Assembly: GCF_001611675.1 (NCBI RefSeq)
Contig: NZ_CP014766.1
Coordinates: 3,286,001 to 3,350,000, forward strand
Reading direction: 5' to 3'
Length of the DNA stretch: 64,000 bases
DNA from: Pontibacter akesuensis
Lineage (GTDB): Bacteria > Bacteroidota > Bacteroidia > Cytophagales > Hymenobacteraceae
Positions 58,603-64,000 of this stretch are shown in pieces; position 1 is the first letter of the stretch, and each line of letters begins with the position of its first letter. The position numbers and the translations under genes were made by a program. The notes under the pieces were generated by a model. It searched no databases and was not told the origin of the DNA. It worked only from the letters and a program-made list of their open reading frames with translations.

Positions 58603-61350
58603 ATGAAGAAAATCTTAGCAGTAGCAGCTATGTACCTGCTCATGGTAAACGCCGTATTCGCGCAGGCTTACGTAGATTCAAAGCTTAAGACAGCCCTTAC
58701 AGACAGGATAACCCCTGTGCAGGTTGTAGTTACCTTTAAAGGAGAGGGAGCCCCTGCTCTTCTTGATATTGCCGCCCTTACCCAGTTAGGAATCACAAAG
58801 GGTCTCACACTTAGGGCCCTGCCCATTGCTGGTGCTATCGCCACTGCCTCGCAGGTAGAAGCGCTTGCCAGAAACCCAAGGGTGCTTTCCATTTACCTGA
58901 ACGAATCGCTGAAGTATGAGAATAACGCTGCCACCGCCCTTACAGGTGTAGAAAAAGCGCGTAACGAGATGGCCTTCACCACCCAGAATGGTGGATTGCC
59001 TGTGTCAGGTAAAGGAATCGGCGTGCTTGTGAACGACAGCGGGGTAGACGGAACACACCCTGACCTGCAGTTCGGCAAGAACCTGAAGCAGAACGTAACG
59101 GCGGCCACTAACCTGAATGCACTCTCTGCCATACTGCCGTACACGCCCATCGAGAACATCCCGAACACCGATGCTACTGGCGGCCACGGCACGCACGTTG
59201 CCGGTATTGTAGGTGGTACTGGCCAGGCTTCAACGGGCAAGTATACTGGTGTTGCTCCAGGTGCTGATCTTATCGGCTACGGTTCAGGCGCTGCCCTGCT
59301 GCTGCTGGATGTACTGTCTGGCTTCGACTATGCGTTGATCAACCAGGCGCAGTACAACATCCGCGTCATCACAAACTCTTTCGGTACTACAAGCGACACA
59401 GGCACAGACGTGAACCCTGCTGACCCGATTACGCTGGCGACAAAGCGTTGTGTGGATAGAAACATCGTGGTGGTATTCTCTGCCGGTAACTCAGGCCCAA
59501 GCTCTGGCACCATGACTGGCCAGTACAAGAAAGCGCCGTGGGTAATTGCCGTGGCTGCTGGCGACAAGTCCGGCCGTTTGGCAGATTTCTCTTCCAGGGG
59601 CATAGAGGGCAAAGGCGGTTCTTTCACGCTCGATGGAGAAACTTATACCTGGCAGGATCGCCCAACAGTAACATCTCCGGGCGTTGACATTATTGCTGCA
59701 AGAGTAATCGCACCGGTTTCTTCTTTGTCTGCTGATAAGGATGCCACAGAACTGGACCCTGCCCACGTGCCCTACTACACGCACATGAGCGGTACATCTA
59801 TGGCAGCGCCGCATGTGGCTGGTATTGTGGCGCTGATGCTGGATGCGAACCCATCGCTGACGGTGGCACAAGTGAAGGCGATTCTACAGCAAACTGCTTC
59901 TAACGTTCCTGGCAGAGAATCATGGGAGGTAGGTGCCGGTTATGTAAACGCCTATGCCGCAATCGACAGATCCTTCAGAGCGGCTGCGCCTTATGGCTCC
60001 ACGCTTAACCTGACCAGAACTTTCAACAGTAATGTAAATGCAAACAACGTTGCAGAAAACTTCTCCATAGATTATAACCCTGCTACCACTGCTACCAACA
60101 TTTATACTTTCAGCGTGGCAGAAGGTACGACAAGCATCGAGGCGAAAATTAAAGCCACTGGTGTTGAAGGGGAGACTGGAAACCCGGTAAGGCTGTCGCT
60201 TATCTCGCCTAGCGGTGTAAGAACAAGTGCTGGTATACCTGTGCTTTTTGCTTTGAGCTACGACCGTGGCGTGGCTATAGCCTCTCCTGAAGCCGGTACC
60301 TGGACAGCGGAGATTTCCGGTTTGAATGGGGTTGCTTTCCCTGAGAAAATCAGCGGCGTAATCAACAAGATGACTGCAGCCGGTACCTCAGGACTAAATG
60401 ACATTGCGGGGCACCCGGCAGAGGCTTCGATCAAAATGGCAGTAAGTTCCCGTTTGGCGGATGGTTTGGCAGGAGGTGGCTACAAGCCGGACGAGCTGCT
60501 GAAGCGCATAGACATGGCAGACTACCTGATGATGGGAGAGGGCATCCGCCAGTTCCTGCCTGTAAATGGTGCCTTTACTATGACGGACGTGAGAGACAGA
60601 AACCTGTTGGTTGAGTCAATTGTAGCCAAAGGTGGTGCCCTGCGCGATCAGGAGCATAAGTTCAATGGCATTATGCTTCCTGCTGCACCTGGCAAGTTCG
60701 CTCCTACCGGCAAAGTAAGCCGTGCAGAAGTGGCTTACTCGCTTGTGCAGGCATTGGGCTTGCAGAACTTTGCCGTGGAGCGCAACGGTAAAACACCAAC
60801 AGTAGCAGTAGACGGTAAGAGCTACCCTATAGAGGATGCGAAAGACATTCCTGCCGGTTTGGAGGGTTATGTGAGCGTGGCGCTGGAGCTGAACCTGATC
60901 AACGCTTACTACAGTGTTACACAAGGTCCTTATGATCTGCAGCCAACACTGCACGCTACATTCAAGCCATTGCAGGATGTTACCCGTGCTGACTTTGCCG
61001 TAATCATCACCCGCACACATGCACAGTGGAATGCCGCTACGCAGCCTCTTGCCAGCACAAGCACTTCTAACGCAGTAGCCGTTGGTAGTTTGGAGGAGCG
61101 CGTGTTCAGCTATCCGAACCCATTCACTGGCAAAGCTACCATCAGCTATGTGGTGCCGCAGGATGGCCCGGTACAGGTGGAGGTTTATGATGTGCTGGGT
61201 AAGAAGGTTGGCACACTGGTTGCCGAAACAGTAAAAGCCGGTAAGCACACGGTAGAGTTCGATGGCAGCAAGTTACCAGTTGGCACTTATATCTATCGTG
61301 TAAAGGCTGGAAACAAGGTGTTCACAAATCGCATGATCCTGACTAAATAG
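58603..61350 (+). CDS. S8-family subtilase with SLH-like region and T9SS sorting domain
   Basis: A 915-residue exported protease: signal peptide (LAVAAMYLLMVNAVFAQ), a propeptide-like N-region, and the subtilase domain at about 120-465. The triad is complete: Asp near 144 (VNDSGVDGTHPD), His near 196 (GGHGTHVAG) and Ser near 399 (GTSMAAPHVAG), with the oxyanion Asn in SAGNSG near 296. Between about 640 and 810 are two stretches that resemble SLH repeats (KVSRAEVAYSLVQALGL and DVTRADFAVIITRT). The last 80 residues are a T9SS type A domain (YPNPFTGKATISYVV, VEVYDVLGKKVG, ending NRMILTK). It is probably attached to the surface or released. Confidence 0.93.
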   Translation: MKKILAVAAMYLLMVNAVFAQAYVDSKLKTALTDRITPVQVVVTFKGEGAPALLDIAALTQLGITKGLTLRALPIAGAIATASQVEALARNPRVLSIYLNESLKYENNAATALTGVEKARNEMAFTTQNGGLPVSGKGIGVLVNDSGVDGTHPDLQFGKNLKQNVTAATNLNALSAILPYTPIENIPNTDATGGHGTHVAGIVGGTGQASTGKYTGVAPGADLIGYGSGAALLLLDVLSGFDYALINQAQYNIRVITNSFGTTSDTGTDVNPADPITLATKRCVDRNIVVVFSAGNSGPSSGTMTGQYKKAPWVIAVAAGDKSGRLADFSSRGIEGKGGSFTLDGETYTWQDRPTVTSPGVDIIAARVIAPVSSLSADKDATELDPAHVPYYTHMSGTSMAAPHVAGIVALMLDANPSLTVAQVKAILQQTASNVPGRESWEVGAGYVNAYAAIDRSFRAAAPYGSTLNLTRTFNSNVNANNVAENFSIDYNPATTATNIYTFSVAEGTTSIEAKIKATGVEGETGNPVRLSLISPSGVRTSAGIPVLFALSYDRGVAIASPEAGTWTAEISGLNGVAFPEKISGVINKMTAAGTSGLNDIAGHPAEASIKMAVSSRLADGLAGGGYKPDELLKRIDMADYLMMGEGIRQFLPVNGAFTMTDVRDRNLLVESIVAKGGALRDQEHKFNGIMLPAAPGKFAPTGKVSRAEVAYSLVQALGLQNFAVERNGKTPTVAVDGKSYPIEDAKDIPAGLEGYVSVALELNLINAYYSVTQGPYDLQPTLHATFKPLQDVTRADFAVIITRTHAQWNAATQPLASTSTSNAVAVGSLEERVFSYPNPFTGKATISYVVPQDGPVQVEVYDVLGKKVGTLVAETVKAGKHTVEFDGSKLPVGTYIYRVKAGNKVFTNRMILTK

Positions 61351-61390
61351 TAAAGCTTAAATTAACTATGCCTGTAACTAGGCAGAAACA

Positions 61391-61428
61391 AAGAAGCCTG
61401 CAGCACAAAATGCTGCAGGCTTCTTTTT
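61391..61428 (+). terminator. Rho-independent terminator
   Basis: AAGAAGCCTGCAGCA (61391-61405) pairs exactly with its complement starting at 61411, with a five-base loop and TTTTT. Confidence 0.9.
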
Positions 61429-61527
61429 GCTTTGACCTTTTTCCCGTACTGCCCTGAAAAGTTCGACAACAAAGGTCTGGCCGTGTACGGAGCTCCTGCG
61501 GGCATCTGGCAACAGCGCAGTGAAATG

Positions 61528-62823
61528 CTACTCGATTATGAACGGTGATGGGCTGAAGCAAAGCAGGAACACCACAAACGCGAGTACGCCCAGCACCTTA
61601 CGTGCAGGCGAGAGTGGCCGCTCATCGGGGCAGGAAGGGTGGAAGATTCCCATCAGGCGCGAAAGCAGAATGCCGAACACCAGCCAGCCGCTGTAGCCAT
61701 CCGCGTCCGGGAAAGCCAGGGAAATAAGCACCTGCAGCAACAGCACCAGGGCAGCCAGCAGTAGGCTATACTTCAGTTTGGGAGTGGCGGGCTGCAGCAC
61801 AAACACCAGGTAGAGCACATAAAAAGTCCATAGCCAGATGTACGCTGCTATCTCAGGAAATAAATCGGCCAGCGTATACTGCAGCGAAAGCAGGAGCAGG
61901 GTAGCGGGCATGGCAAACTTCCGGGAGTCCAGCAGCTTTAAAAAGGCCCAGTAGGTGAATGGTCCAAAAACAACCAGCAACTCCTCCGACCACACCGGCT
62001 TGCTGTAAGGCGATATTACCCCTAAGCCGGCATAAAGTATAAACAGGCTGAAGAAGATAGGCGAGAGCTGGTTAAAACGCCTGTAGCCTATCAGGCCGTA
62101 CAGGATGTGCCCGCCGTCCAACTGTCCGATCGGGAGCAGGTTTAGCGCCGTGAAGAACAGGGCCAGGTAGCCGGCGAACACCAGCGGGTAATGGATAACC
62201 TCATACTGGTTCGGCAGCAGCGCAGGATCGGCCACAAACTGCTCGAAGAACATAAACAGCAGGTTACTGCCGATCGAGAAGCTTCCAAACACGTCCTGGT
62301 ATACATATTGGGCATAATCCAACCCATATTTTTGATACTCTGGATGGACAGAAAAAATATACTCGGGCGGCGGCAGGTGCGTAAAAGCGTAGTATAGCAA
62401 CGGAACGGCCACTACAAAGCCCGCCAGCGGACCGGCAATGCCGATATCAAAGAACTGCTGGCGCGAGAAGATGCGCTCCTTTATCCGAATAAAAGCCCCC
62501 ATCGTGCCAATAGATGCCGTTATACCGAACCAAAGCGGAATATAGTAGGGCAGTGTAACAGCGGTGCGATAATGGCGGGCCGTAAAGTAATGTCCGAACT
62601 CATGTACTGTTAGTACCCCCAGGAAGGGCAACGAGAAGTATAGCCCACCAATAAACTCTGCTTGGGTAAGCGTGCCCGTCCAGGTGAAACCCTGCGGCCC
62701 GAGGAAAAAAAGTTTTCCAAACGTCCATTCTGCCCCGGCAATGGTGGTGGTCACCAACGTGAGGCAGAACAGGAGCAGGTGTAACCAATAGTTCTGCTGC
62801 GGCTTAGCTAACGACATCCGCAA
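61528..62823 (-). CDS. Site-2-protease-type membrane metallopeptidase (M50)
   Basis: A 431-residue polytopic membrane protease. The zinc site is HEFGH at residues 74-78 (GVLTVHEFGHYF) and the second motif LPIGQLDGGHILYGL, with the LDG ligand Asp, near residue 236. About ten membrane helices, no PDZ domain, unlike RseP. It is close to the group of S2P-like proteins in plants and Bacteroidota (EGY1-like). It may cleave membrane regulators; partners are unknown. The ATG at 62823 overlaps the stop of the HAD gene by 20 bases; M3 at 62817 is an alternative. Confidence 0.92.
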   Translation of the reverse strand: MRMSLAKPQQNYWLHLLLFCLTLVTTTIAGAEWTFGKLFFLGPQGFTWTGTLTQAEFIGGLYFSLPFLGVLTVHEFGHYFTARHYRTAVTLPYYIPLWFGITASIGTMGAFIRIKERIFSRQQFFDIGIAGPLAGFVVAVPLLYYAFTHLPPPEYIFSVHPEYQKYGLDYAQYVYQDVFGSFSIGSNLLFMFFEQFVADPALLPNQYEVIHYPLVFAGYLALFFTALNLLPIGQLDGGHILYGLIGYRRFNQLSPIFFSLFILYAGLGVISPYSKPVWSEELLVVFGPFTYWAFLKLLDSRKFAMPATLLLLSLQYTLADLFPEIAAYIWLWTFYVLYLVFVLQPATPKLKYSLLLAALVLLLQVLISLAFPDADGYSGWLVFGILLSRLMGIFHPSCPDERPLSPARKVLGVLAFVVFLLCFSPSPFIIE

Positions 62824-63436
62824 AAACTTGGTTGATGGTGAGCGGCGGTTGCAGGTGCAAAGTCTGAAGACCTACATTGCGGGCGCTCTCGATGTGCTGG
62901 ATGCTATCATCTATAAACAGTGTTTCTGCCTTCTCCAAACCGTTCTCGGCCAGCACCTGCTCAAAGATGGCGGCATCGGGCTTGCGTTTGCCCACCAGGT
63001 GCGAGTAATAGCTCTTGTCGAACAGCGAGTCGAGGCTCGGGATAGTGAAGCTGTGTTCCACAATCTCGTTAAAGCGCTTCATGTGGATGGCGTTGGTGTT
63101 GCTCAGCAGGAAAATACGGTAATGCTTTCCCAACTCCAGCAACAGGTCAATGCGCTCCTGCGGAATGTCCAGCAGCATGGCGTTCCAGGCGTCGTCGATC
63201 TGCTCATCCGTCGCGTCGATCTGGTACGTCTGGCGCAGGTTGTTGCGGAATTCCTCGTTCGAACTGACTCCTGTTTCAAAAAGGTCGAAAAGGTGCGACT
63301 GCTCTTTTTGACTAAAGGCGATATTGCAGTTGTCTTTGCACAGCTGCTGAAGGTGTTGTATGCTTTTGCCGTAGTCGATGTTAATGATGACCCCGCCGAG
63401 GTCGAAGATTATATTCTTGATTTGCTTGAAGTCCAC
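62804..63436 (-). CDS. HAD-family phosphatase-like hydrolase
   Basis: A 210-residue HAD protein from GTG at 63436 (VDFKQIKNIIFDLGGV). Motifs: IIFDLGGVIINID (nucleophile Asp in FDLGG, with the second Asp replaced by G, as in some subgroup members), LLSNTNAIH (motif II), GKRKPDAAIF (motif III Lys) and LFIDDS (motif IV). The cap is helical, as in the YihX/epoxide-hydrolase N-terminal subgroup. The open frame extends upstream to 63514, but those 26 residues are not family-like and no ATG occurs nearer. Probably dephosphorylates a sugar phosphate in the cytoplasm. Confidence 0.88.
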   Translation of the reverse strand: MDFKQIKNIIFDLGGVIINIDYGKSIQHLQQLCKDNCNIAFSQKEQSHLFDLFETGVSSNEEFRNNLRQTYQIDATDEQIDDAWNAMLLDIPQERIDLLLELGKHYRIFLLSNTNAIHMKRFNEIVEHSFTIPSLDSLFDKSYYSHLVGKRKPDAAIFEQVLAENGLEKAETLFIDDSIQHIESARNVGLQTLHLQPPLTINQVFADVVS

Positions 63437-63528
63437 GAAAAAATATCTGAATTGTGTTTGAATTATTGAATGCAAATATGTAAAATTGCACTCCCAAATA
63501 CAAAGGAAGCACATTCTTTAGAGGGAAC

Positions 63529-63602
63529 GGGCCTATAGCTCATTCGGTTAGAGCAACTGACTCATAATCAGTAGGTGCCTGGTTCGATTCCAGGTGGGCC
63601 CA
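63529..63602 (+). tRNA. tRNA with CAU anticodon (probably tRNA-Ile2, else elongator tRNA-Met)
   Basis: 74 bases fold as a complete cloverleaf: acceptor GGGCCTA/TGGGCCC with discriminator A, D-arm with TAGCTCA..GGTTAGAGC, anticodon stem ACTGA/TCAGT with loop CTCATAA (anticodon CAT), and T-arm CCTGG-TTCGATT-CCAGG. CCA is not encoded. The GGGCCT acceptor is more like the lysidine-modified tRNA-Ile2 (B. subtilis GGACCTT) than elongator Met; TilS recognition cannot be decided by eye. Confidence 0.9.
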
Positions 63603-63612
63603 CTTCACAATC

Positions 63613-63647
63613 AGCCACTTACGAGTAAAATCGGTAAGTGGCTTTTT
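63613..63647 (+). terminator. Terminator behind the tRNA gene
   Basis: AGCCACTTAC (63613-63622) pairs exactly with GTAAGTGGCT (63634-63643), followed by six T residues. Confidence 0.8.
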
Positions 63648-63904
63648 TATTTGCACACGTTTTTGATTTCCTGCTATTAACCCAAGCGAGTACCATTCCC
63701 CAGGGAAAATAGCTCCTGAAACTCACTTCCGCAGGGACATGATGAGCGTAGTATTTGCCGTTCAACCCACTATCCCTCCCTTTTTTCAGTTTGGTCTTGG
63801 GTGCTAGCGTAATTTTTATGCTTAGCAGGTTGATAGCCAAGTATAACCTTAAGCAGCTGGTGGTGGTTAAATGAGTTGTACAAGGCAAAACAAAGGCCTG
63901 TACC
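63648..63904. other. Spacer, no gene seen
   Basis: About 260 bases (over 300 counted from the tRNA end) with no convincing gene; the minus-strand open frame from 63939 to 63619 lacks coding character and runs over the terminator. Confidence 0.4.
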
Positions 63905-64000
63905 TCAACCCGATTGATCATTAGATGCGTCCGGTACAAGCAAATTGAAAGACGGCAGGTTTACATATGGTGCTCCCAACGCCCCGGTAGTCTTCTTACC
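63905..64000 (-). CDS. Possible C-terminal end of a gene outside the window
   Basis: A minus-strand frame is open from the window edge to a TGA at 63905, 31 codons ending VPDASNDQSG. Amino-acid make-up is protein-like, but the stretch is too short to assign, so this is only a possibility. Confidence 0.2.
   Translation of the reverse strand, partial: GKKTTGALGAPYVNLPSFNLLVPDASNDQSG

Noticed and set aside
63619-63939. Minus-strand ORF of 106 codons next to the tRNA
   Set aside because: No family resemblance, runs through the tRNA terminator and is basic/serine-rich as random frames in AT-rich DNA often are; a tRNA-linked integrase was looked for here and not seen.
1-64000. CRISPR array, prophage or insertion sequence
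   Set aside because: No regularly spaced repeats, no phage structural or integrase genes and no transposase were found; the short palindromes are the only mobile-like items.

Overview
The window is a stretch of chromosome from a member of the Bacteroidota, most likely a Cytophagales/Hymenobacteraceae organism of the Pontibacter type (inference from gene content and style, not from a database match). The signs are: two proteins with C-terminal type IX secretion (T9SS) sorting domains; a TamB plus lipoprotein-TamL pair; a transketolase split into two subunits; Bacteroidota promoters of the TAnnTTTG type; almost no Shine-Dalgarno sequences; and many lipoproteins with short lipoboxes. I see no prophage, transposase, CRISPR array, rRNA or resistance island.

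Layout. 1-7714: a tightly packed minus-strand operon with a 1742-residue multi-PAS hybrid histidine kinase carrying REC and HPt domains, a stand-alone CheY-like receiver, a small unknown protein, a PhnP-like metallo-hydrolase and the 5' part of an RqcH/NFACT ribosome-quality-control gene. 8111-9025: miaA, followed by 780 bases of repeat-rich DNA without genes. 9806-18463: tamL and tamB (outer-membrane assembly) and pfkA. 18758-26870: a TerB-like protein, a lipoprotein, an SLC13-type transporter, a class III aminotransferase, a tandem-PAS histidine kinase, an ATP-pyrophosphatase of the diphthine-ammonia-ligase family and a TPR protein. 27130-36690: mostly single genes (small KGG-type protein, MBL hydrolases, an alpha/beta hydrolase, GNAT, M23 peptidase, PepE, DUF885 lipoprotein), with two AT-rich gene cassettes at 32903-33710 that look like integron cassettes with attC-like sites. 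37099-38578: ECF sigma factor, membrane anti-sigma candidate and Spy-like periplasmic protein. 38819-42077: split transketolase with a secreted VWA protein between its halves. 42256-49519: Bcp, a second M23 peptidase, a FAH-family hydrolase, an M48 lipoprotein protease, a cysteine-rich lipoprotein, a DEDDh exonuclease and the peptidoglycan-recycling ligase Mpl. 49676-63436: dnaB, GNAT, a tandem-duplicated 900-residue D-Ala-D-Ala ligase, a PASTA protein, a T9SS cargo protein, rhodanese, an S8 protease with SLH-like and T9SS regions, an M50 protease and a HAD phosphatase. A tRNA with a CAU anticodon lies near the right end.

Common themes are envelope biogenesis (TamB/TamL, M23 peptidases, Mpl, Ddl, PASTA, T9SS cargo) and signalling. 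The most unusual items are the double D-Ala-D-Ala ligase, the attC-like cassette pair, the apparently leaderless promoters at four genes, tamB lacking a canonical start codon before its membrane anchor, the VWA gene inside the transketolase operon, several families of short palindromic repeats and strong enrichment of the heptamer AAGTATA/TATACTT.
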